Translations under genes and position numbers: made by a program
Notes under the pieces: generated by a model
The model's database searches: none
The model's input: the letters and a program-made list of their open reading frames with translations, nothing else
Told to the model about the DNA's origin: nothing
Source: Desulfobacterales bacterium
GTDB lineage: Bacteria; Desulfobacterota; Desulfobacteria; Desulfobacterales; UBA11574
NCBI GenBank assembly: GCA_012974475.1
Contig: JAAXQD010000224.1
Span: 1-7,528 of the forward strand
Reading direction: 5' to 3'
DNA length: 7,528 nucleotides
Shown: positions 1-5,669 of the stretch, in pieces
Numbering within the stretch: position 1 is the stretch's first letter
Layout: each line of letters opens with the position of its first letter

Positions 1-153
1 ATATATTTCAGTTGTCCGCCGATTTTGGTGCCCAAGAATTCGCTGTATGACTCCAATCGGCGTTCCCAGATCATCCGATATCGGAGCGGTCAAGTGCTTT
101 AATGGATGAAACCTGAAATATCTGACTTCGGCATTAGTACAAAGGGTCTTCAT
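1..153 (-). pseudogene. Tyrosine recombinase (phage integrase family), C-terminal fragment
   Basis: Read on the minus strand, this frame gives the catalytic C-terminal part of a tyrosine recombinase, a site-specific DNA strand-exchange enzyme. Visible in order are YFRFHPLKHLTA (codons about 120 down to 85), DDLGTPIGVIQRILGH (about 75 to 28) and TTEIY (15 to 1). HPLK occupies the HxxR box, with Lys in place of the usual Arg. LGH is the second histidine box, and the Tyr of TTEIY at positions 3-1 is the expected nucleophile, so the window cuts the gene there. The frame stays open rightwards to 235 but recognisable similarity fades near 150-170, where the oppositely oriented outer-membrane gene begins. 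No N-terminal arm-binding or core-binding domain is present. The gene is therefore 5'-truncated by a rearrangement and is probably a relic of a mobile element. Family assignment is by motif recognition only. Confidence 0.7.
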
Positions 154-459
154 AATCTTTTTACGATCACCATACCTACCCTTGGCATACGGGCAGATTT
201 TGCAATTACCCCCAAATGGATTTTCAGATCTGGTTTAGAGGCATTCTATTTGGAGATTGGTGAATTCCAAGGTTCAATCCTGGAAGCAAAAGTTGCTATT
301 GAGTATCTTCCCTGGAAACATTTAGGATTCGGTCTTGGCTTCGATTCACTTAATGTTAAGGTTGAAGCAGATGAAGAAGATTACCCCGGGATTGATTTCC
401 AAGGCAAAGTTAATTTTCATTATACGGGCCTACAACTTTATGCAAAGCTGTACTTTTAG
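106..459 (+). CDS. Outer-membrane beta-barrel protein, C-terminal fragment (probably truncated)
   Basis: The 117-residue product has alternating polar/hydrophobic beta-strand segments (TIPTLGIRADFAITPKW, EFQGSILEAKVAIEYLP, HLGFGLGFDSLNVKVEA, GKVNFHYTGLQLYAKLYF). It ends in phenylalanine after an aromatic strand, the usual C-terminal signal recognised by the Bam complex for outer-membrane insertion. There is no signal peptide, and only about six strands are visible, so this is the C-terminal part of a larger barrel. Barrel-like sequence starts near residue 15 (about position 150). The first 15 residues lie antisense to the recombinase fragment, and the ATG at 106 has no ribosome binding site. 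The gene has most likely lost its 5' half and is not expressed as a functional protein. The specific barrel family and any ligand cannot be named. Confidence 0.6.
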   Translation: MKPEISDFGISTKGLHNLFTITIPTLGIRADFAITPKWIFRSGLEAFYLEIGEFQGSILEAKVAIEYLPWKHLGFGLGFDSLNVKVEADEEDYPGIDFQGKVNFHYTGLQLYAKLYF

Positions 460-482
460 GAACTTAACCATTAGTTGAGCAG

Positions 483-538
483 GTTTGGCTATGTCACGAT
501 TTTTGCGTTCTCAAAAATAGATGCTATGTACGCCAAAC
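483..538. repeat. Nested inverted repeat after the barrel fragment
   Basis: The outer arms GTTTGGC (483-489) and GCCAAAC (532-538) are perfect complements. Inside them, ATTTTTG (499-505) and CAAAAAT (512-518) form a second perfect 7-base stem with a 6-base loop. It lies 24 bases beyond the stop of the barrel fragment and could have ended that transcript. No U-run follows the outer stem, so it is not a canonical intrinsic terminator. Confidence 0.5.
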
Positions 539-581
539 AGCTTGATTGTTCGTTATTCCAACTTTGTTTATCTGCTATTTC

Positions 582-634
582 TTTGCGATAAAAGCATTTT
601 GTTAAAATTGCAGATACCTCCAACTTATCGCAAA
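582..634. repeat. Perfect 10-base inverted repeat
   Basis: TTTGCGATAA at 582-591 is the exact reverse complement of TTATCGCAAA at 625-634, with a 33-base AT-rich loop. The next hairpin (636-680) starts one base later, so the two would stack back to back if transcribed. The role is unknown. Confidence 0.5.
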
Positions 635-635
635 T

Positions 636-680
636 GAGCCTCAATCGCTAATAATTGCCACAACCATATAAATGAGGCTC
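636..680. repeat. Inverted repeat GAGCCTCA / TGAGGCTC
   Basis: The arms at 636-643 and 673-680 are perfect 8-base complements around a 29-base loop. A run of seven A residues follows at 682-688. The polarity is wrong for a + strand terminator, and no T-run precedes the left arm. Confidence 0.4.
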
Positions 681-691
681 TAAAAAAATCT

Positions 692-759
692 GTGATACCT
701 GCAATAAAATCCAACTATCAAGCCCTTGATTTTTCTGTGATAACATAATACCGTATCAC
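692..759. repeat. Inverted repeat GTGATAC / GTATCAC enclosing a palindrome
   Basis: GTGATAC (692-698) and GTATCAC (753-759) are perfect complements. Their centre nearly coincides with the palindrome ATCAAG-CC-CTTGAT at 717-730, giving a nested, cruciform-like arrangement. Function is unknown; it could be a protein-binding site or part of a repeat element. Confidence 0.4.
716..737. repeat. 22-base palindromic repeat, copy 1
   Basis: The sequence is TATCAAG, two variable bases (CC), CTTGAT, then TTTTCTG. The ATCAAG/CTTGAT arms form a palindrome with a 2-base centre. The same 22 bases recur at 799-820 with only the two central bases changed, so the palindrome and its T-rich flank are conserved as a unit. 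Confidence 0.6.
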
Positions 760-798
760 CAAACTATAGCGGCTGATCTAACTGTAATTTCGTCGCAT

Positions 799-820
799 TA
801 TCAAGAGCTTGATTTTTCTG
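799..820. repeat. 22-base palindromic repeat, copy 2
   Basis: This matches copy 1 at 716-737 at 20 of 22 positions; the central dinucleotide is AG instead of CC. The two copies are direct repeats 83 bases apart. Conservation of the arms with a variable centre suggests an operator-like or recombination-related site. Confidence 0.6.
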
Positions 821-1115
821 ACATAGTCTCAATGTATCGCTGGTTGGAGGCTGAAAAACGGAATCCTACATATGGTATCTACTTTATTTTTTCCGAATGA
901 GGAATATTGATAAAATCCCGCCCTGTTTTTTTGATATGACTACTGAACACTATTAAAGAAGTTTGCACTCCTTCACCATTCAAGAATCATGCAAGTAGCA
1001 TGAAACCACAAACCTCACCATACAGAGCCGTCTCTGGCATTGTTCGCTTAACGTTTCGTATTTGCACGTTTAAATGCATATTTAACAATATTTTTAAAAA
1101 AAACAATTGTTTAGC

Positions 1116-1144
1116 TTGCTTTCTCTCTAAATAAAGACTATTAT
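1116..1144 (+). promoter_or_regulatory. Candidate sigma-70 promoter for the cold-shock gene
   Basis: TTGCTT (1116-1121) and TATTAT (1139-1144) are separated by 17 bases, matching 4 of 6 and 5 of 6 of the -35 and -10 consensus. An A/T-rich block upstream (1085-1110) could serve as an UP element. Transcription would start near 1151, giving a leader of about 120 bases, of the length typical of cold-shock genes. Confidence 0.4.
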
Positions 1145-1160
1145 ATATTTAATCAATTAA

Positions 1161-1181
1161 GTCCTGCTTAGTTTGCGGGAC
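1161..1181 (+). promoter_or_regulatory. Hairpin in the cold-shock gene leader
   Basis: GTCCTGC (1161-1167) can pair with GCGGGAC (1175-1181) in a 7-base stem with one G-U pair and a 7-base loop. It lies about 10 bases from the predicted transcript start. Stem-loops in the long leaders of csp mRNAs are known to affect temperature-dependent stability and translation; that role is inferred here. Confidence 0.4.
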
Positions 1182-1269
1182 GGTTTCTTTCTGAAGGTAC
1201 AATCCATTTGTCAAAGTAGCACCCTCCAGTTTGCGACGTTGAAAATTTTTAAGAAAGGAGGATGTTATC

Positions 1270-1470
1270 ATGACCAATGGAACTGTTAAATGGTTTAACG
1301 ACTCAAAGGGGTTCGGATTCATTGAGCAGGAAGACGGAGCGGATGTGTTTGTTCATCATTCTGCAATCAATGCAGACGGTTTTAAATCCCTCAATGAAGG
1401 CGACCGAGTTTCCTTTGACATGGAGCAAGGACAAAAAGGTCTTGCCGCTGCAAATGTCACTGTGATTTAA
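1270..1470 (+). CDS. Cold-shock protein, CspA family
   Basis: A complete 66-residue single cold-shock-domain protein that binds single-stranded RNA and DNA in the cytoplasm and acts as an RNA chaperone. RNP1 is KGFGFI (residues 13-18) and RNP2 is VFVHH (26-30). The start GTVKWFND and the GDRVSFD segment (44-50) also fit, and the length is normal for the family. The start is set by a strong ribosome binding site, AAAGGAGG at 1254-1261, eight bases before the ATG. The gene appears monocistronic, with a candidate promoter at 1116-1144, a leader hairpin and a terminator hairpin after the stop. The region from the last codons through the terminator is tandemly duplicated downstream. Several csp paralogues usually exist per genome, so no specific symbol is given, and cold induction cannot be told from sequence. 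Confidence 0.95.
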   Translation: MTNGTVKWFNDSKGFGFIEQEDGADVFVHHSAINADGFKSLNEGDRVSFDMEQGQKGLAAANVTVI

Positions 1471-1486
1471 CCTTATGTTCTGAGTA

Positions 1487-1525
1487 AAAAGGGCATTCCT
1501 TCTAATATTGAGGGGATGCCTTTTT
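1487..1525 (+). terminator. Intrinsic terminator of csp, copy 1
   Basis: AAAAGGGCATTCC (1487-1499) pairs with GGGATGCCTTTTT (1513-1525) in a 13-base stem with two G-U pairs and a 13-base loop. The A and T runs form the stem base, so it could act in both directions. It begins 16 bases after the csp stop. Confidence 0.8.
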
Positions 1526-1589
1526 GTTTGGTTTGAATTTATCCTTTCCGCTGCAAATGTCACTGTGATTTAACCTTATGTTCTGAGTA

Positions 1590-1628
1590 AAAAGGGCATT
1601 CCTTCTAATATTGAGGGGATGCCCTTTT
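1590..1628 (+). terminator. Intrinsic terminator of csp, duplicated copy 2
   Basis: The same hairpin as copy 1, shifted by 103 bases, with right arm GGGATGCCCTTTT. The C at 1624 replaces a G-U pair by G-C, so this stem is slightly stronger. It would stop any transcript passing the first terminator. Confidence 0.75.
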
Positions 1629-1761
1629 GTTTGGTTTGAATTTATACCTTCACAATTCGCTATCATCAGACCTTAAACCTCAAAAAAGTCCGCTCATAGA
1701 TCCTTTAGCTTATATCCACGTAGGCAAAAATATCACAACATAATTCAAGGAGGTATTATCA

Positions 1762-2112
1762 ATGAAACCAGAAACTGCAGGGAAAATTAAGTATGGAGTT
1801 TGGGGTCTTATTGTTGGAGGAGTCATCGCAATAATCATCGGCTTTGCGTGGGGAGGTTGGACAACCTCCGGCACGACCAAAACGATGACCGATGAAGCAA
1901 TTTTGGCAAGTCAAGCGGCGATCTGCGTCGCCCAATTTATGAAGGACCCGAACCATGGGGAGAAACTCAAAGAATTTGAGAAAGTAGATTACTGGAAGAG
2001 AGATGAATTCATTCAAAAGGGGGGCTGGGATAAAATGCCCGGGCAGGAAAAGGCTGACTATGCTGTGAGCCAAGCATGCGCCGATGGGCTTGAACTTCTT
2101 ATTAAAAAATGA
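1762..2112 (+). CDS. Small single-pass membrane protein of unknown function
   Basis: A 116-residue protein with one hydrophobic segment (about residues 11-30, YGVWGLIVGGVIAIIIGFAW) followed by the motif GFAWGGW (27-33) and a soluble C-terminal part. The short basic N-terminus (KPETAGKIK) suggests an inner-membrane anchor with the C-terminal domain outside the cytoplasm, or an uncleaved signal sequence. The C-terminal part has AAICVAQF (52-59) and two cysteines (55 and 106), which could form a disulfide in the periplasm. I recall similar uncharacterised proteobacterial proteins with the GxxxGGW...AxxxICV pattern but know no function. The start is fixed by AAGGAGG (1747-1753), eight bases before the ATG. 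A terminator follows directly, so it is probably transcribed alone from an unidentified promoter in 1650-1745. Confidence 0.85.
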   Translation: MKPETAGKIKYGVWGLIVGGVIAIIIGFAWGGWTTSGTTKTMTDEAILASQAAICVAQFMKDPNHGEKLKEFEKVDYWKRDEFIQKGGWDKMPGQEKADYAVSQACADGLELLIKK

Positions 2113-2122
2113 GTTGGCTATT

Positions 2123-2150
2123 AAAGGTAACTCATATGTGGGTTACCTTT
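2123..2150 (+). terminator. Intrinsic terminator after the membrane protein gene
   Basis: AAAGGTAAC (2123-2131) and GTTACCTTT (2142-2150) form a perfect 9-base stem with a 10-base loop, followed by two further T residues. It starts 11 bases after the stop at 2112 and separates this gene from the glycosyltransferase operon. Confidence 0.8.
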
Positions 2151-2280
2151 TTCAATAAAAAGGGACGGTTGCTTTACTCGTTTCACCTCTGTCATATTCT
2201 GCCGGGAATCGCAACTTTAGTCATCCTTGGGAGAATCATAGACGGGAAAAAAACTTTGTTGGCAAGGACCATACAACGAA

Positions 2281-2304
2281 CATATGGGGTCTTGGGGCCA
2301 TATG
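2281..2304. promoter_or_regulatory. Palindrome CATATGG / CCATATG upstream of the operon
   Basis: CATATGG (2281-2287) and CCATATG (2298-2304) are perfect complements around a G-rich 10-base loop, 56 bases before the first gene of the operon. A weak -35-like TTGGCA lies upstream. It may be an operator or leader hairpin, but no clear promoter was identified in 2153-2340. Confidence 0.3.
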
Positions 2305-2359
2305 ATGAACTATGGGTAATTATTGGATAAAAAGTTTTTTGAAAGGAAAAGGAGATTAG

Positions 2360-2485
2360 ATGGGCGACAAGGGAAAAAGAGATAAAGGCAAACGAGAAGA
2401 ACAGAAAAAAGGCAAGCAAACACCAAAGGAGAAGCGGAAGCAAAAAAAAGACAAAAAGAAATCGATTTGGGCAAATGGAAGATAA
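2360..2485 (+). CDS. 41-residue lysine-rich protein of unknown function
   Basis: Translation from the ATG at 2360 gives MGDKGKRDKGKREEQKKGKQ, then TPKEKRKQKK and a tail DKKKSIWANGR. About half the residues are Lys or Arg, with glutamines and few hydrophobic residues, so the protein is probably disordered and binds nucleic acid or another polyanion. The core (DKGK-K-E-QKK...TPKEKR-KK-KK) resembles short conserved hypothetical proteins found in diverse bacteria, as far as I recall; none has a function I know. A clear ribosome binding site, AAAAGGAG ending at 2354, lies five bases before the ATG. The gene ends 24 bases before the first glycosyltransferase and in the same direction, so it may be the first gene of that operon. 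A role in glycan metabolism is not implied. Confidence 0.7.
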   Translation: MGDKGKRDKGKREEQKKGKQTPKEKRKQKKDKKKSIWANGR

Positions 2486-2509
2486 ACGTAAAGCAAAAAG
2501 GTAGCGGTT

Positions 2510-4819
2510 ATGACATCTGTTATTAAGTATTATGAGGGAATCGACTCGGTTGCCGTAATCGGCAACTATCTGCCCCGCCAGTGCGGTATCGCAACCTTCA
2601 CCACGGATCTGGTTGAAGCCTTATCAGCGGAAGCCCCCGATATTTACTGCTGGGCGACCGCCATGAATGACAAACCTGAGGGATATCCATATCCGGAAAA
2701 AGTGCGCTTTGAGATCAATCAGAACAAGTTGACCGATTATAGTGTCGCATCTCAATTTCTCAATATCAGTCAGACGGATATTGTCTGCTTACAGCATGAA
2801 TACGGTATTTTTGGCGGTCCAGCCGGCAGCCATCTGCTGAAACTATTGGGTGATCTGCGCATGCCGGTGGTGACCACGTTACACACGGTTTTGAAGGACC
2901 CCGCGCCGGAATATCGTGCCGTCATGTGCAGGCTATCCGATCTGTCCGACAAACTGGTTGTGATGAGCCGTAAGGCATCTGACTTCCTCAAAGAGATCTA
3001 TGCCGTGCCCGAGGATAAAATTGTCTTTATCCATCACGGCATTCCAGATACGCCTTTTATTGATCCCAGCTTCTACAAAGACAAGTTCGGCGTGGAAGGC
3101 AAAAAGGTGCTGCTTACTTTCGGCTTGCTTTCCCCAAATAAGGGCATTGAAAATGTACTGCAGGCGCTTCCGGCGGTCATCAAAAAACACCCTGATGTGG
3201 CCTATATTATCCTGGGTGCAACACATCCGCATATTTTAAAATTGCATGGGGATGCATACCGTATCATGCTGCAGCAGCTCGTGCACAAACTCGATGTCAG
3301 CGAGCATGTCATTTTTCAAAATCGTTTTGTTGAACTTAAAGAGTTATGTGAGTTTCTCGGCATCGCCGATATCTACGTAACCCCTTATCTTGAAGAAGCC
3401 CAGATTACCTCCGGGACCCTTGCCTATGCCATGGGCACAGGCAAAGCCGTCATTTCAACCCCGTACTGGTATGCCACCGAGATGCTTGCCGAAGGCCGGG
3501 GCCAAATTGTACCCTTCCGCAATCCGGATGCCATGGCGGAACAAATCATCGACCTTCTGGACAACGATATCGGCCGGCACGCCATGCGTAAGAAAGCCTA
3601 TATATTCACCCGCGACGCGGTTTGGAAGGAGGTATCCCGAAAATATCTCAAGGTTTTCAGTGAAGTGCGGCAAACCCGCACCCGGAGCCCCCGTCCCCGG
3701 CATTCCTATGTTGAAAACATCAAGGCCATCACGAATTTCGAGCTTCCGGAGATTAAGCTCGATCACCTGAAAGCCTTTACTGATGATACCGGCATCTTGC
3801 AACATGCTAAATATACCATCCCCGATCGCACCCATGGCTACTGCACCGATGATAATGCCAGAGCACTATTGGTTGCCGCCATGGGTCAAAAATACCTGCC
3901 AACAAACGGCTTCGGACTTGATTTTCTTAGCGGTCATTATCTCGGATTTCTTCTGTATGCCTATAATGAAAAAACTGGGCGATTTCGCAACTTCATGACC
4001 TATTCGCGGCAGTGGATGGAGGAGATCGGGTCCGAGGATGCGCATGGAAGGGCGATCTGGAGCCTCGGCAAAGCGGTGTCTTTTCTTCAAAATCCCGGGC
4101 ATCTCGCAATGAGCACGACCCTCTTCAACAAGGCACTGCAAGCTGTCGAGAATTTTCATTCGCCCCGCGCCATCGCTTTTTGTCTGGTGGGCATGCATGC
4201 TTACCTGCACAAATTTTCCGGCGACAGTGATGTGCGCAGGATTAGGGAAATTCTTGCCAACAGGCTTTTCGATCAGTTTAAAAACAATGGAACAGACGAT
4301 TGGCCCTGGCTTGAAAACGCTTTGACCTATGCCAACGGCAAGCTGCCCCATGCCCTGCTCCTATCCGGCCAATGGATACAACGCAACGATATGATCGATA
4401 TGGGACTCAGATCCCTCAAGTGGCTGCTCACCATCCAGACCGAAGACAATCACTTTGTCCCCATCGGCAGCAACGGATGGTATGAACAAGGCGGCCCCAG
4501 AGCACGTTTCGACCAGCAGCCCGTCGAAGCCAATGCCATGATTGAAGCCTGTGTCGAAGCTTTTAATGTTACCCGGGACCATACATGGTTTGAGAATGCG
4601 GTCATGTGCTTTAATTGGTTTCTCGGACACAATGATCTGAATATGCCGCTCTATGATCCCAAGACCGGCGGTTGCCGAGATGGGTTGATGGCGGACGGCA
4701 TCAACCAGAATCAAGGCGCCGAATCGTCCCTTGCCTGGCTGCTTTCGCTGATGACATTGAAAAAGCTTTATGCCGACGAGGTTCTTAAACAATCATCGTC
4801 CCCGAAGCCGATTAGGTAA
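2510..4819 (+). CDS. Two-domain protein: GT4 mannosyltransferase-like domain plus alpha/alpha-barrel-like domain
   Basis: This 769-residue cytoplasmic protein starts with a GT-B fold, family GT4 domain (about residues 12-390) like the bacterial 'mannosyltransferase-like' subgroup, which transfers a sugar from a nucleotide donor with retention. Visible motifs are the acceptor-side loop PRQCGIATF (22-30), QHEYGIFGG (95-103), TLHTVL (123-128), HHGIPD (175-180), the donor-domain start FGLLSPNKGIE (204-214), and EEAQITSGTLAYAMGTGKAV (295-314). A second domain (about 400-755) is mostly helical with acidic motifs THGYCTDDNARAL (441-453), EDAHGRAIW (509-517), DDWPWLENALTYANG (596-610), DQQPVEANA (668-676) and NQNQGAESSLAWL (732-744). 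This resembles a six-hairpin glycosidase or epimerase (alpha/alpha) fold. The start has AAAGG at 2497-2501, eight bases upstream. It leads two further glycan genes with close spacing. GDP-mannose as donor is inferred from the GH130 neighbours. The gene appears intact. Confidence 0.9.
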   Translation: MTSVIKYYEGIDSVAVIGNYLPRQCGIATFTTDLVEALSAEAPDIYCWATAMNDKPEGYPYPEKVRFEINQNKLTDYSVASQFLNISQTDIVCLQHEYGIFGGPAGSHLLKLLGDLRMPVVTTLHTVLKDPAPEYRAVMCRLSDLSDKLVVMSRKASDFLKEIYAVPEDKIVFIHHGIPDTPFIDPSFYKDKFGVEGKKVLLTFGLLSPNKGIENVLQALPAVIKKHPDVAYIILGATHPHILKLHGDAYRIMLQQLVHKLDVSEHVIFQNRFVELKELCEFLGIADIYVTPYLEEAQITSGTLAYAMGTGKAVISTPYWYATEMLAEGRGQIVPFRNPDAMAEQIIDLLDNDIGRHAMRKKAYIFTRDAVWKEVSRKYLKVFSEVRQTRTRSPRPRHSYVENIKAITNFELPEIKLDHLKAFTDDTGILQHAKYTIPDRTHGYCTDDNARALLVAAMGQKYLPTNGFGLDFLSGHYLGFLLYAYNEKTGRFRNFMTYSRQWMEEIGSEDAHGRAIWSLGKAVSFLQNPGHLAMSTTLFNKALQAVENFHSPRAIAFCLVGMHAYLHKFSGDSDVRRIREILANRLFDQFKNNGTDDWPWLENALTYANGKLPHALLLSGQWIQRNDMIDMGLRSLKWLLTIQTEDNHFVPIGSNGWYEQGGPRARFDQQPVEANAMIEACVEAFNVTRDHTWFENAVMCFNWFLGHNDLNMPLYDPKTGGCRDGLMADGINQNQGAESSLAWLLSLMTLKKLYADEVLKQSSSPKPIR

Positions 4820-4829
4820 AGGATCAGCC

Positions 4830-5669
4830 ATGCATATCGCGATGCTCTCACCCATTGCCTGGCGCACGCCGCCACGCCATTATGGCCCCTGGGAAAGCGT
4901 GGCGTCACTCTTGACCGAAGGGCTGGTAGCGCGCGGTCATGATGTCACCTTGTTTGCGACTTCGGATTCGCAGACCAGCGGCACACTGAATGCCGTTTGC
5001 CCGCGGGGCTATGAAGAAGACCGCTCACTCATACCAAAAGTTTGGGAGTGCCTTCACATTTCAGAACTCTTTGAGCATGCCGATGTGTATGACATGATCC
5101 ATAACCAGTTTGATTTCCTTCCACTGACTTATACCGGCCTGACCACCACCCCGGTAGTGACAACCATTCACGGGTTTTCATCGCCCGGGATTCTACCCGT
5201 TTACAAGAAATACAACGGCAAAGCGTTCTATGTTTCCATCAGCGATGCCGACCGATCGCCGGATCTTGATTATATCAAAACCATCCATCATGGCATTGAT
5301 ATCAAGCAATTTGATTTCCAGTCCCAGCTGGATGACACCCTGCTTTTTTTCGGGCGCATTCACAATGACAAGGGTGCCCGACAAGCTATTGAAATCGCCA
5401 GGGCCTGCAATAAAAAGCTGATATTGGCGGGTATTATCCAGGACCAGGCTTACTATAACAAATATGTCGCCCCTCACATAGACAACGACAAGGTGATTTA
5501 TGCCGGTAGCGTCGGACCCGTTAAGCGCAACCGGCTGCTCGGCAAAGCCTGCGCGCTATTGCACCCAATACAGTTTGATGAGCCTTTCGGTCTGTCCGTT
5601 ATCGAATCCATGGCCTGCGGTACGCCCGTAATCGCCTTTAATGGTCAACAACGTGGACGAGGCTATTGA
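4830..5669 (+). CDS. GT4 glycosyltransferase, C-terminally disrupted by internal deletion and frameshift
   Basis: A retaining family GT4 glycosyltransferase (GT-B fold), close in motifs to the AviGT4-like subgroup. Seen are SPIAWRTPPRHYGPWE (7-22), TTIHGFSSPG (111-120), YVSISDADR (134-142), HHGID (153-157), the donor-domain start FFGRIHNDKG (173-182) and the EX7E motif EPFGLSVIE (251-259). The start at 4830 follows AAAGGA (4818-4823) and lies 10 bases after the upstream stop; an in-frame ATG at 4770 lies inside the preceding gene. After GTPVIAFN (264-271) the frame runs into an eight-residue nonsense tail and stops at 5669. Family members continue here with a segment of about 16 residues (RGS-PE-I..G-TGF type) and then the sequence found in another frame at 5641-5802. 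The missing segment belongs to the donor-binding half, so activity is doubtful. Intact length would be about 340 residues. Confidence 0.85.
   Translation: MHIAMLSPIAWRTPPRHYGPWESVASLLTEGLVARGHDVTLFATSDSQTSGTLNAVCPRGYEEDRSLIPKVWECLHISELFEHADVYDMIHNQFDFLPLTYTGLTTTPVVTTIHGFSSPGILPVYKKYNGKAFYVSISDADRSPDLDYIKTIHHGIDIKQFDFQSQLDDTLLFFGRIHNDKGARQAIEIARACNKKLILAGIIQDQAYYNKYVAPHIDNDKVIYAGSVGPVKRNRLLGKACALLHPIQFDEPFGLSVIESMACGTPVIAFNGQQRGRGY

Larger units (their letters stand above)
617..850. repeat. Candidate small non-autonomous element with imperfect terminal inverted repeats
   Basis: CCTCCAAC at 617-624 is the exact reverse complement of GTTGGAGG at 843-850. Reading further inwards from both ends, similarity continues weakly (TGAGCCT against TGAGACT with one gap). 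The 234-base interval has no coding capacity and contains further palindromes, which fits a MITE-like element. No target-site duplication was seen next to the ends, so this is a tentative call. Confidence 0.2.
460..1110. other. Gene-free AT-rich stretch rich in inverted repeats
   Basis: No convincing gene was found on either strand here; the longest frames are short and lack ribosome binding sites. The stretch contains several clustered inverted repeats, listed separately: 483-538, 582-634, 636-680, 692-759 and two copies of a palindromic 22-base repeat. To the right of 850 it becomes plain AT-rich sequence with T and A runs, ending in an A/T-rich block (1085-1110) just upstream of the candidate cold-shock promoter. 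With the neighbouring integrase relic, it looks like degraded mobile-element or repeat-rich intergenic DNA. Confidence 0.6.
1445..1645. repeat. Tandem duplication of csp 3' end and terminator (two 98-base copies)
   Basis: Copy 1 (1445-1542) and copy 2 (1548-1645) are identical except for one base (T at 1521, C at 1624), with a 5-base junction CCTTT between them and a period of 103 bases. Each unit contains the last csp codons, the stop and the full terminator hairpin. Copy 2 holds a seven-codon dead tail of csp. The near identity indicates a recent event. The single difference lies in the stem and keeps it paired (G-U in copy 1, G-C in copy 2). Confidence 0.9.

Noticed and set aside
461..538. 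Integron attC site after the barrel fragment (ACTTAAC and GTTGAGC boxes)
   Set aside because: The boxes are only 19 bases end to end and do not pair properly, the larger inverted repeat does not fit RYYYAAC/GTTRRRY, and the nearby recombinase is not of the IntI type.
897..956. 19-codon mini-ORF starting MRNIDKIPPC
   Set aside because: It lacks a ribosome binding site and any recognisable similarity, and lies in AT-rich gene-free sequence.
1303..1563. Minus-strand frame of 86 codons over the csp gene
   Set aside because: It is antisense to a certain cold-shock gene and extends through its terminator duplication; no ribosome binding site or family features.
2109..2330. A 73-codon + frame overlapping the membrane-protein stop by ATGA, as in coupled genes
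   Set aside because: It has no ribosome binding site and runs straight through a perfect intrinsic terminator hairpin (2123-2150). The composition shows no recognisable family.
4770..4829. Upstream in-frame start for the second glycosyltransferase
   Set aside because: It lies within the coding end of the preceding gene, and MHIAMLSPIAW at 4830 with AAAGGA upstream is the family-like N-terminus.
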